Positions 39,983 to 47,472 of a stretch of DNA of 64,000 bases are shown piece by piece (position 1 is the first letter of the stretch; the number at the start of each line of letters is the position of its first letter). A program made the translations under genes and the position numbers. The stretch covers positions 4,546,001 through 4,610,000 of the forward strand of contig NZ_JAGJBY010000001.1 of assembly GCF_020010905.1 (NCBI RefSeq), given 5' to 3'. Source of the stretch: Streptomyces acidiscabies (GTDB lineage: Bacteria; Actinomycetota; Actinomycetes; Streptomycetales; Streptomycetaceae). The notes below the pieces were generated by a model. It was not told the DNA's origin. It worked only from the letters and a program-made list of their open reading frames with translations, and made no database searches.

Positions 39983-40939
39983 ATGGACTCTACGGACTCT
40001 TGGGAACGAGCGCGGCACGTCCTCGAAGAGGCTGCTCTTGAGCCCGAACGCCTCACCCACGTCACCCCCTTGAGCGGCGGCACCTACAACGCCGTGGAGG
40101 AACTCCGCCTCGACGACGGCACCCGGTACGTCCTCAAGGTCGCCCCACTGGACGAGGGCCTCCGCCACGAGAAGCAACTCCTCGTGGCGGAGGCCCAGTT
40201 CTACGAGGGCGCGGCGCTGGCCGACGTACCCGCCCCGAAGGTCGTGGTCCAGGGCGACGGCCACCTCCTGATGACCGCCGTACCCGGCGAACAGTGGTCC
40301 GAGCTGCCCGCGCCCCAACACGACACCCTGCGTGCCGAGTTGGCCGAGCAGGTCGCCCGCCTCCACCGGATCACCGGGCCGGGCTACGGATATCCCTCCG
40401 GCGCCCTCGGCCCGCTCGCCCCGGACTGGCGTACCGCGTTCACCGGCATGCTCGACGCGGTCCTCGCCGACGCCGACCACTACGTGGCTCAACTCCCGCT
40501 CAGGACAAGCGAGATCAGGGCGACCGTACGTAAGGCGTACGACGCGCTGGACGAGGTCACGACCCCGTGCCTCGTCCACTTCGACCTGTGGCCCGGCAAC
40601 ATCCTCATCGACCCCGCCGCACCCCGCGTCACCGGACTCATCGACGGCGAACGCATGTTCTGGGGCGACCCGCTGGCGGACTTCGTCTCCCTCGCGCTGC
40701 TCGCGGACATCCAGGAGGACGAGACCTTCCTGACGGCCTATCAAAAGGCGGGCGGAAAGGCGGAGTTCGATGACTCCGCCCGGCAGCGGTACGCCCTCTA
40801 CCGCACCTACCTCTACCTGATCATGTTGACGGAACAGGTCCCGAGGAAGGCCGACGAGGGGCACCGGCAGTGGGCACAGGAGGCCGTGGTGCCCCAACTG
40901 CTGGGCGCGCTGGGGGAGATCGAGGCGCTGGCCCCATAA
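39983..40939 (+). CDS. APH-family phosphotransferase (aminoglycoside/hydroxyurea-kinase type)
   Basis: 318 residues. An N-lobe with YVLKVAP (ATP lysine) is followed by LVHFDLWPGNILID, which supplies the catalytic aspartate and the metal-binding asparagine, and GLIDGERMFWGDPLADF as the DxD/DFG-equivalent. These are hallmarks of the APH/choline-kinase fold. Family members phosphorylate aminoglycosides, choline, homoserine and other alcohols; the substrate is not clear. ATG 39983 follows GCGGGGG, 17 bp after the CYP102 stop. Its final codons, EALAP-stop, are the first copy of a triplicated 22-bp repeat. Confidence 0.85.
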   Translation: MDSTDSWERARHVLEEAALEPERLTHVTPLSGGTYNAVEELRLDDGTRYVLKVAPLDEGLRHEKQLLVAEAQFYEGAALADVPAPKVVVQGDGHLLMTAVPGEQWSELPAPQHDTLRAELAEQVARLHRITGPGYGYPSGALGPLAPDWRTAFTGMLDAVLADADHYVAQLPLRTSEIRATVRKAYDALDEVTTPCLVHFDLWPGNILIDPAAPRVTGLIDGERMFWGDPLADFVSLALLADIQEDETFLTAYQKAGGKAEFDDSARQRYALYRTYLYLIMLTEQVPRKADEGHRQWAQEAVVPQLLGALGEIEALAP

Positions 40940-40998
40940 GGACAAGGCGCTGGCCCCATAAGACCGAGGCGCTGGCCCCATAGAGAGGCCAGCGCCTC
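40923..40998 (+). terminator. Triplicated gene end forming a terminator hairpin
   Basis: AGGCGCTGGCCCCATA occurs at 40923, 40945 and 40967 (22-bp period); the first is the last codons and stop of the phosphotransferase gene. GAGGCGCTGGCC (40966-40977) pairs with GGCCAGCGCCTC (40987-40998) around a 9-nt loop, giving a perfect 12-bp stem. Copies 1 and 2 can pair with the same right arm. It lies between convergent genes and probably terminates both. Confidence 0.75.
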
Positions 40999-41009
40999 AC
41001 ACCAGACGG

Positions 41010-42002
41010 TCAGCCCGCGAACGCGTTCACACCCGTCCGCTCCGCCGACAGCGCCCACAGCCGCTCCGCCTGCTCCGCGTCCCTCGCCCACGGCGCGACA
41101 CCGGCGGTCACCGCCCCGGACGCGATGTCCTCGGCGGACACCGCCTCGGACACCTCGCAGTCCTCCAGGTACACCCCGCCGAGGCCGTCGAGCTGCGTCG
41201 ACGTCGCCGCCCACACCTGCGTCGCCGCGCCCTGCTCGGGCGTCTTGAACAGCTCCGGCATCGCCAGCTCGCCGTTCTCGTCGATCCAGCCGCGCTCGAC
41301 CATCTCCTCCTTGGCCAGGTGGCGCTGGAGGGGCGTGAGGATGCCGCCCGGGTGCAGGGAGAACGCCCGCACGCCCGAGGCGCGGCCCAGCTTGTCGAGG
41401 TGGAGGGCGAACAGGGCGTTCGAGGTCTTCGCCTGGCCGTACGCCTGCCACTTGTCGTAGCCCTGACGCCAGTCGACGTCGTCCCAGCGGACACCGGAGA
41501 AGTGATGGCCGCGCGACGAGACGGACACGACGCGCGCGCCACCCGGCTCGATCGCCGGCCACAGCCGGTTGACCAGCGCGAAGTGACCGAGGTGGTTGGT
41601 CGCGAACTGGGTCTCCCAGCCGGGACCCACGCGCGTCTCGGGGCAGGCCATGATCCCCGCGTTGTTGATCACGTGGTCGATGGTGCGGCCGGAGGCGAGG
41701 AACCGGTCCGCGAACGCCCGGACGCTCTCCAGATCGCCCAGGTCCAGCTCGTCCACCTCGACCCCGTCGATCCCCGCGAGCGCCTCGCGCGCCGCGTCCA
41801 CCCGCCGCGCCGGTACGACCACCCGCGCGCCCGCCTTGGTCAGCGCCCGCGTCGTCTCCAGACCGAGGCCCGAGTAGCCCCCGGTCACTAGGGCCAGCGT
41901 GCCCGTGAGGTCGCGTCCCGCGAGGACGTCGTCGGCGGTGCTCCGGGCGCCGAAACCCGAACCGATCTTGACTTGAGGAGTGTCGCTGTTGCTCATGACC
42001 AT
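41010..42002 (-). CDS. Short-chain dehydrogenase/reductase
   Basis: 330 residues (328 if the second Met at 41996 is used; neither has a clear ribosome binding site). TLALVTGGYSGLGLETTRAL binds NAD(P), with INNAGIMACP and SVSSRGHHFSG preceding the catalytic YGQAKTSNAL (Y..xK). The length and segments such as FATNHLGHFALVNRLWP are those of retinol-dehydrogenase/WWOX-like SDRs common in actinobacteria. Substrate unknown. It converges with the phosphotransferase gene at the shared hairpin. Confidence 0.88.
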   Translation of the reverse strand: MVMSNSDTPQVKIGSGFGARSTADDVLAGRDLTGTLALVTGGYSGLGLETTRALTKAGARVVVPARRVDAAREALAGIDGVEVDELDLGDLESVRAFADRFLASGRTIDHVINNAGIMACPETRVGPGWETQFATNHLGHFALVNRLWPAIEPGGARVVSVSSRGHHFSGVRWDDVDWRQGYDKWQAYGQAKTSNALFALHLDKLGRASGVRAFSLHPGGILTPLQRHLAKEEMVERGWIDENGELAMPELFKTPEQGAATQVWAATSTQLDGLGGVYLEDCEVSEAVSAEDIASGAVTAGVAPWARDAEQAERLWALSAERTGVNAFAG

Positions 42003-42030
42003 GACCGTACGAATTGGAGTGCTCTCGAAG

Positions 42031-43041
42031 TCAAACGCGCGCGCCCGCCCAGTCCATCAGTTCGTCGTACGACCATGTCGTCACCACCCGTTCCGCCGGA
42101 ACCCCGCACTCCTGCGCCCGCGCGCACCCCAGCACCTGCCAGTCCAGCTGCCCCGGCGCGTGCGCGTCCGTGTCGACCGAGAACAGCACCCCCGCGTCCA
42201 CGGCCTGCCGCAGCAGCCGTCGGGGCGGGTCCAGCCGTTCGGGGCGGCTGTTGATCTCCACCGCCGTTCCCGATTCCGCGCACGCCGCGAACACCGCCGC
42301 CGCGTCGAACTCCGACTCCGGCCGCTGCTTGCCCGCGATCAGCCGGCCCGTGCAGTGGCCCAGAATGTCCGCGTGCGGGTTGCGGACGGCGGCCACCATC
42401 CGGCGGGTCATCGAGCGCGCGTCCATCCGCAGCTTGGAGTGCACCGACACGACGACCACGTCCAGGCGGGCCAACAGCTCCGGGTCCTGGTCCAGGGAGC
42501 CGTCGTCGAGGATGTCGCACTCGATGCCGGTGAGCAGGCGGAACGGGGCCCACGTCGCGTTCAGCTCCGCGACCAGGTCGAGCTGGGCGCGCAGGCGGTC
42601 CGCCGTGAGACCCCGGGCCACCGTCAGGCGCGGCGAGTGGTCCGTCAGCACCGCCCACTCGTGGCCCAGCGCCGCCGCCGTACGGGCCATCTCCTCGATC
42701 GGGCTGCCGCCGTCCGACCAGTCGGAGTGCAGGTGGCAGTCCCCCTTCAGCAGGGCCCGCAGGCCCGCGCCGCCCTCCGGAGGCGGGGGCTGCTCGGCCG
42801 CCACGCGCTCCAGGTACGCCGGGGTACGGCCGGCCAGGGCCTCCCGCACCACCTGCGCCGTCTTCGGGCCGACCCCCTTGAGCGACTCCAGCGTCCCCGC
42901 CGCCGCCCGGTCCGCGACCTCCGCCTCCGGCAGCGCCGACAGCACGCGGGCCGCCGTACGGAACGCCTTGACGCGGTACGGCGGGGCGAGGGAACGCTCC
43001 AGCAGGAACGCGATCCGCTCCAGGGCCTCGACGGGGAGCAT
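42031..43041 (-). CDS. PHP-domain phosphoesterase with helix-hairpin-helix region (Pol X C-terminus-like)
   Basis: 336 residues. The N-terminal part (EALERIAFLLERSLAPPYRVKAFRTAARVL) with LESLKGVGPKTAQVV is the helix-hairpin-helix region found in family X DNA polymerases. From about residue 98 a full PHP domain follows: GDCHLHSDWSDGG, VLTDHSPRL, GIECDIL, VVSVHSKLR, LGHCTGRL, EINSRPERL and DTDAHAPG, all metal ligands present. The nucleotidyl-transferase palm is missing, so it is a stand-alone PHP enzyme, perhaps a 3'-5' exonuclease or phosphatase on DNA ends. Divergent from the 78-residue protein gene. Confidence 0.85.
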   Translation of the reverse strand: MLPVEALERIAFLLERSLAPPYRVKAFRTAARVLSALPEAEVADRAAAGTLESLKGVGPKTAQVVREALAGRTPAYLERVAAEQPPPPEGGAGLRALLKGDCHLHSDWSDGGSPIEEMARTAAALGHEWAVLTDHSPRLTVARGLTADRLRAQLDLVAELNATWAPFRLLTGIECDILDDGSLDQDPELLARLDVVVVSVHSKLRMDARSMTRRMVAAVRNPHADILGHCTGRLIAGKQRPESEFDAAAVFAACAESGTAVEINSRPERLDPPRRLLRQAVDAGVLFSVDTDAHAPGQLDWQVLGCARAQECGVPAERVVTTWSYDELMDWAGARV

Positions 43042-43129
43042 GTCACCAGGGTTGCGCAGGGGCGGGCGGTTCGCCCGTCGGGGTTTGTGTCAGGTAGCGG
43101 TGGGGCGGAGTCGTTCTACCCTCGATTAC

Positions 43130-43366
43130 ATGACCGAGATAGCGAGCCCCTACATCTCCCACCCGCGGGTCATGGTGCTCGGGGTCCAGCCGGGCACACC
43201 CCCGTTCCGCATCATGGAGATCGACGGCCGGGTCGTCGGCTCCGCCCACGCCGTCACCGAGGTCCTCGACACCGCGGCCCTCTACGGCATCACCATCCAC
43301 GACCTCGACGACCCCGACGCGGTCCGCTGGGTCGGCGGCGACCGGTACACCTGGAGACCGCGCTAG
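43130..43366 (+). CDS. Small conserved-looking hypothetical protein
   Basis: 78 residues: a compact, soluble protein opening MTEIASPYISHPRVMVLGVQ with an EVLDTAALYGITIHDLDD mid-part and a WVGGDRYTWRP end. No cysteine, signal or membrane segment. Codon bias is normal and the start at 43130 gives a sensible N-terminus, so it is probably real. Its stop shares the palindromic CTAG with the stop of the convergent VanZ gene. Function unknown. Confidence 0.7.
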   Translation: MTEIASPYISHPRVMVLGVQPGTPPFRIMEIDGRVVGSAHAVTEVLDTAALYGITIHDLDDPDAVRWVGGDRYTWRPR

Positions 43367-44025
43367 CCGCGCCTGGCGTGCACGCCGCGGCCCAGTCGCC
43401 GGCCCAGGAGCAGGTAGCCGATCAGGGCGCCCGTCGTGTTGAGGATGACGTCGTCGATGTCGAAGGCGCGGCCGGTGACCAGCGCGCCCTGGGCGAACTC
43501 GACCGCGAGCATCACCAGGGCCGTCAGGAACAGCACCTTGATGATGCCGCGCGCCTTCGGGGCGACCACCGGGACGAGGATGCCGAACGGGACCCCCAGC
43601 AGGATGTTCCCGCCGATCTGCCGCACCGCGTCCCGCAGCGCGGGCTGGTCCAGGTACGCCTCGATGGAGTGGCCGGGGCGGAGGTTCGTGTGGATCAGGG
43701 GGACCGAGGCGGGGGACGGTTCGAGGGTGAGCCGGGCGAGGACCGCGCCGAAGCCGACGAGCACGGCGAAGCCGACGGCCATCGCGGGGATGCGGAGGTA
43801 GAGGGGGAGGGGACGGGGGCCGGTGGGGGAGTCCTTGGCGGCGGGTTTCTTGCCCTTGGCGGCAGCGGGGGGCGCTGGTTTCGCCGGTTTCTTCGGGGTC
43901 CGCGTCCGTACGGCCGTCAGCCGCTTCGTGAACGCCTTCACCCCTCTCGGGGCGGGCTCCGGTTTCGCGGGGGTGGGTACGGCCTTGGCCTTCGTGGTAG
44001 GCGGACGTGAGGCTGCACGGGCCAT
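43363..44025 (-). CDS. VanZ-family membrane protein
   Basis: 220 residues. The first ~80 are a Lys/Pro/Ala-rich cytoplasmic region (KPAKPAPPAAAKGKKPAAKD); then about four hydrophobic segments follow, starting LYLRIPAMAVGFAVLVGFGAVLARL, with NILLGVPFGILVPVV and FDIDDVILNTTGALIGYLL marking the VanZ-like domain. VanZ itself gives low-level teicoplanin resistance; most relatives are uncharacterised envelope proteins. The ATG at 44025 is favoured by a well-spaced GGAGG. The basic extension is unusual for the family and may interact with nucleic acid or the inner membrane face. Confidence 0.85.
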   Translation of the reverse strand: MARAASRPPTTKAKAVPTPAKPEPAPRGVKAFTKRLTAVRTRTPKKPAKPAPPAAAKGKKPAAKDSPTGPRPLPLYLRIPAMAVGFAVLVGFGAVLARLTLEPSPASVPLIHTNLRPGHSIEAYLDQPALRDAVRQIGGNILLGVPFGILVPVVAPKARGIIKVLFLTALVMLAVEFAQGALVTGRAFDIDDVILNTTGALIGYLLLGRRLGRGVHARRG

Positions 44026-44121
44026 CTGCGGTCCTCCAGGCTTCAACTTCCCAGCGTCCTAAGGCTGTTACCCAGGAAACGCCCGGGGATGCCGATCCGC
44101 GCACCCCCGGCCGCCACCCGG

Positions 44122-44808
44122 TCAGGCGATGTACGAGACGGTGACCTCCTTGAAGCTGAGGGACCGCAGCAGGCCCTTGAGCATGCCGGTCGTGTTGGTC
44201 TCCGCGCGCGCCGTCAGCTCGCTCTGCTGTGCGGCCTCGCCGATGTGCTTCACGGCGAGCTTCTGCACCGCCTGCTCGCTGTTCGGGTTGCCGGAGAACA
44301 GGTCGCCGAGCCGGTCCAGCAGGCCGCGCTGCTTGGACACGGCGTACGAACGGTCGGGGTCGAGCGCCGGTGTCGCGAGCTGCGCGTGCGGCAGGCGCAG
44401 GGTCGCCGTCGTACGGTCCTTGTCGACCGTGACGTCCTTGTCGGCCACCTTTCCGAGGTCCACGTACGCGTCCACCGTGCCCGCCCCCACGTACAGGGTC
44501 CGGGTCCCGCGGATCGCGTCCGGCAGGAACTTCGCGTCCTTCTCCAGGTCGACGACGACCTGGAAGTTGCCCGAAGCGCCCTCGTAGCGGCTCATGTCCT
44601 GGATCGACTGGAGGAGCGCCGGACCCGTACGGTCCTGCGTCTCCGTTCCGAAGAAGTCGCGCAGGCCCGGCAGGAGGCTCAGCCGGATACCCGCGAACAT
44701 GACGGCCAGCACCACTACGACCGAGGTGAGCACCTTCGCCCACACCGGCATGCGCTGGGGCATCCGCTTCTGGGGAGTCGTGACGGTGTCGGGGGGAGTC
44801 GTCGTCAT
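44122..44808 (-). CDS. DUF4230-family membrane-anchored protein
   Basis: 228 residues. A short cytoplasmic N-terminus precedes one membrane helix (VWAKVLTSVVVVLAVMFAGI, about residues 22-42). The outer part, with TGPALLQSIQDMSRYEGASGNFQVVVDLEKDAKFLPDAIRGTRTLY and VDAYVDLGKVADKDV, matches DUF4230, whose function is unknown. The ATG at 44808 follows AAGGA; upstream in-frame starts would add 29 atypical residues. The region to 45026 holds only a weak GTAGGCA/TGCCTAC inverted repeat (44902-44932). Confidence 0.83.
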   Translation of the reverse strand: MTTTPPDTVTTPQKRMPQRMPVWAKVLTSVVVVLAVMFAGIRLSLLPGLRDFFGTETQDRTGPALLQSIQDMSRYEGASGNFQVVVDLEKDAKFLPDAIRGTRTLYVGAGTVDAYVDLGKVADKDVTVDKDRTTATLRLPHAQLATPALDPDRSYAVSKQRGLLDRLGDLFSGNPNSEQAVQKLAVKHIGEAAQQSELTARAETNTTGMLKGLLRSLSFKEVTVSYIA

Positions 44809-45026
44809 GGCGGTCCTTCCTGCGGTTCCCGCTGGCGCGGGATACCCGTACTGGTGTTCCCGCCATACGGATTCCCTCCGAACGGCACTCCGCACCGCCT
44901 TGTAGGCAAGCTGTGACAGGAGAGGTGCCTACCTGGGAGGTAATCGCGGAGAGGGCTGCGGGGCGGCAACAATCCGTCGGACAGGGCGAGTTCACACGTC
45001 CCGCTTTTACGCAGAGAGGTCCCGTC

Positions 45027-45176
45027 ATGAACCCCGACACCCGTACCTCGGTCCTCCGGCTCCTCCAGCTCATCGGCGAGGGCGATACGGGGGCGTGTGT
45101 CCTGGCCGCCTGGCCTCACCAAGCCGTGATCGACGCGAACACCACCGTGTGCAGCCTCCTTACGCGACCTTCCTGA
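45027..45176 (+). CDS. Possible small protein, 49 residues
   Basis: An ATG at 45027 after GAGAGG opens a 49-residue frame (MNPDTRTSVLRLLQLIGEGD, then GACVLAAWPHQAVIDANTTV) that stops at 45176. There is a reasonable ribosome binding site, but no family is recognised, and the 3' end overlaps a hydrolase remnant in another frame. It may be a new reading frame created where an old gene was truncated. Confidence 0.35.
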   Translation: MNPDTRTSVLRLLQLIGEGDTGACVLAAWPHQAVIDANTTVCSLLTRPS

Positions 45177-45259
45177 TGGCCATGGACGCGGGCCACTTGG
45201 TGGACATGGAGAAACCGCAGGAGTACAGGCAAGCGGTGACGAACTTCCTGACGAACTGA
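45158..45259 (+). pseudogene. C-terminal scrap of an alpha/beta hydrolase
   Basis: In this frame the DNA reads PYATFLMAMDAGHLVDMEK then PQEYRQAVTNFLTN and a stop, which matches the end of alpha/beta hydrolases: GAGH carries the catalytic histidine, followed by the usual (M/L)EKPxEF...V..FL helix. The rest of the enzyme is absent upstream, so this is a deletion remnant. Confidence 0.6.
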
Positions 45260-45399
45260 AGCCACAGCAAAGGGCCGCCGCCGAGCCCTCTCGACCCGGC
45301 CCCTTCCAACTCCCCCGACCCGCCCACAAGTTCCGCCCCCTCCATCCCCCTACCATGAGAGCCCCCGACATGATCATCAGAGCCCCCTAGGAGCCGATC

Positions 45400-46353
45400 G
45401 TGCGAGACATAGCCGTCTTCTCCGGCAGCGCCCACCCCGAACTCGCCGCAGAAGTCTGTGCCCACCTCGGAATCCCCCTGCGCCCCACCCAGGTCAGCCG
45501 GTTCGCGAACGACTGTCTGGAGGTGCAGCTCCAGGCCAACTGCCGGGAACGGGACGTGTTTCTGGTGCAGCCGCTCGTCAAACCGGTTCAAGAACACCTC
45601 GTGGAGCTGCTGTTGATGTGCGACGCGGCAAGGGGCGCCTCGGCGCGGCGGATCACCGTCGTGCTGCCGCACTACTCGTACGCCCGCTCGGACAAGAAGG
45701 ACGCCCCCCGCATCTCGATGGGCGGACGCCTGGTCGCGGACCTGATGGTGTCGGCCGGAGCGAGCAGGGTCCTGGCGATGACGCTGCACTCTCCGCAGGT
45801 GCACGGCTTCTTCTCGGTCCCGGTCGACCACCTGCACGCGCTGCGCGAACTGGCCGCGCACTTCCGCCGGTACGACCTGGCCCGGACGACGGTGGTCTCC
45901 CCGGACCTCGGGAACGCGAAGGAGGCCGCGGCGTTCGCGAGGCTGATCGGCGCGCAGGTCGCGGCGGGCGCGAAGCAGCGGTTCGCGGACGACCGGGTCA
46001 GCATCAGCGCGGTGATCGGCGAGGTGACGGGCCGGGACGTCATCGTGCTGGACGACGAGATCGCGAAGGGCAGCACGGTCCTCGAACTCCTGGAGAAACT
46101 CAGGGAGTTGAAGCCGAGGTCGATCAGGGTGGCCTGTACGCACGGCCTGTTCGCGTCCGGCGCGCTGAAGCGGCTGAGCGAGCAGCCGGACGTACTGGAG
46201 ATCGTGTGTACGAACACCGTGCCGGTCCCGGAGGAGGAGCACACGGACAAGCTGCGCGTCCTGTCGATCGCCCCCGCGCTCGCGGAAGCCGTGCGCCGTA
46301 TTCACAACGGCGAGTCCGTCAGCGCCCTGTTCGACGCGCCCGGGAGCGAATAG
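45400..46353 (+). CDS. Divergent ribose-phosphate pyrophosphokinase (PRPP synthetase) paralogue
   Basis: 317 residues with the two-domain PRPP synthetase layout: DIAVFSGSAHPELAAEV, NDCLEVQLQANCRERDVFLVQP, LPHYSYARSDKKDAPRIS and MTLHSPQVHGFFSVPVDHLHAL correspond to the canonical enzyme's ATP- and catalytic-site segments. The PRPP-binding loop, normally DDxxDTAGT, reads VIVLDDEIAKGST, and the flexible loop VVSPDLGNAKEAAAFA lacks the usual Gly/Arg residues. So it is a paralogue whose activity or substrate may differ. GTG start at 45400 after TAGGAG. Confidence 0.85.
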   Translation: MRDIAVFSGSAHPELAAEVCAHLGIPLRPTQVSRFANDCLEVQLQANCRERDVFLVQPLVKPVQEHLVELLLMCDAARGASARRITVVLPHYSYARSDKKDAPRISMGGRLVADLMVSAGASRVLAMTLHSPQVHGFFSVPVDHLHALRELAAHFRRYDLARTTVVSPDLGNAKEAAAFARLIGAQVAAGAKQRFADDRVSISAVIGEVTGRDVIVLDDEIAKGSTVLELLEKLRELKPRSIRVACTHGLFASGALKRLSEQPDVLEIVCTNTVPVPEEEHTDKLRVLSIAPALAEAVRRIHNGESVSALFDAPGSE

Positions 46354-46371
46354 CCGGGGCGGAACCCGGGT

Positions 46372-46746
46372 TCATAAGGTCTCCCCGGGCTTGCCGAGGG
46401 CGGCCTCCACGCTCGGCGCGGGCGGCAGGAGCTTCGAGAGACCCGTCGCCCGCAGCACCCGCAGGGTCAGCGGGTGGACGCAGACCAGGCGCAGTTCCCC
46501 GTCGCGCTCCAGGGCCCGGGCGCGGGCGCGGTAGAGCAGCCGCAGCCCCGAGCAGTCGAAGAACTCGACCGGAGTGAGGTCGATGAGCACGCGCGGCGCC
46601 TGTCCCGCCACGCGGTCGTCGATGTGCGGCAGGATCTCCATCGCCGCGACGATGTCGATCTCGCCGTGGAACTCCAGCACGACGTACCCCTGTTCCTCAC
46701 GTATACGCAGGTGAGGGGTGTCGACCAGGGGTTCCTGCGGCACCAT
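46372..46746 (-). CDS. STAS-domain anti-sigma-factor antagonist
   Basis: 124 residues forming one STAS domain: YVVLEFHGEIDIVAAMEI, PRVLIDLTPVEFFDCSGLRLLYRA and LVCVHPLTLRVLRATGL. Ser66 in FDCSGL is the residue that an anti-sigma kinase would phosphorylate, as in SpoIIAA and BldG. Streptomyces use many such proteins in partner switching with RsbW-type kinases; none is encoded nearby. The ATG at 46746 is supported by GGAGG; an upstream ATG at 46866 would add 40 atypical residues. The gap to 46935 shows no gene. Confidence 0.88.
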   Translation of the reverse strand: MVPQEPLVDTPHLRIREEQGYVVLEFHGEIDIVAAMEILPHIDDRVAGQAPRVLIDLTPVEFFDCSGLRLLYRARARALERDGELRLVCVHPLTLRVLRATGLSKLLPPAPSVEAALGKPGETL

Positions 46747-46935
46747 GGCATTGCCTCCAGCACGGGCCGGCGGATGGGATGAAATCGGACGCTGAGCAGC
46801 GCTCGGCGGAGCCCGCCTCAGCAAGTTACCCCCGATGGAGTGAATTTCAGCATGTTCGATTGACATATGTCTTCGAAAATGGACCGCTCATAGTCGGCCA
46901 GTTCGCGACGACGTGTGAAAGCCCGGCCCGGGGTC

Positions 46936-47361
46936 CTACGACAGTGCCTGCCAGGCCCGGGAGAGCGACTGCCGGAACTGATCCGTCTGATGTTCCGTCA
47001 GCGCGTTGATCATGCGGCCCTCCAGCTCCCGCACCGGCCCCTCGTGCCGCGCGAGCAGCTCCCGCCCCGCGTCGGTCAGCAGAATCCTCAGCTCCCGCCT
47101 GCTGTGCGGATTCGGCTCCCGGCACACAAGACCCCGGCTCTCCAGGGCCCGCACCAGGTCGGCGACCGACTGCGCGGTGACGAACGAGTCCCGCGCCAAC
47201 TGGGCGGCGGACAGGCCGTCATGGCGCTCCAGGACCGTCAGCGCCGTGTACTGGAGGGCGGTGATGCCCGACGGCCTGACCAGCTCGTCCAGCCGGGAGC
47301 GGACGGCGAGTTCGAGCTGCTTGACCATGTAGAGGAGAGAGGGGGGTGCGCTTCCGGCCAT
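46936..47361 (-). CDS. MarR-family regulator
   Basis: 141 residues. The winged helix is visible in SGITALQYTALTVLERHDGLSAAQLARDSFVTAQSVADLVRALESRGLVCREPNPHSRRELRILLTDAGRELL, in the typical MarR order with the wing NPHSRRE. It is divergent from an aldehyde dehydrogenase-alcohol dehydrogenase pair, and two copies of CAGGAAACCTGTC lie in the shared promoter region, so it probably represses both itself and the dehydrogenases in response to an aromatic or aldehyde ligand. Confidence 0.9.
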   Translation of the reverse strand: MAGSAPPSLLYMVKQLELAVRSRLDELVRPSGITALQYTALTVLERHDGLSAAQLARDSFVTAQSVADLVRALESRGLVCREPNPHSRRELRILLTDAGRELLARHEGPVRELEGRMINALTEHQTDQFRQSLSRAWQALS

Positions 47362-47380
47362 GGACCGAGCGTAAACCATT

Positions 47381-47429
47381 GACAGGAAACCTGTCTGTAA
47401 AGAGACTGCGAACCACCAGGAAACCTGTC
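47381..47429. promoter_or_regulatory. Pair of MarR operators
   Basis: GACAGGAAACCTGTC (47381-47395) is a perfect 6-3-6 palindrome. ACCAGGAAACCTGTC (47415-47429) is the same site with two changed bases, 34 bp away (about three helical turns). Both lie in the 111-bp gap between the MarR gene and the aldehyde dehydrogenase gene. Confidence 0.8.
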
Positions 47430-47472
47430 GGTTGACGACGCGGCGACGGCGCCGCAGACCCGAGGAGTGGCG

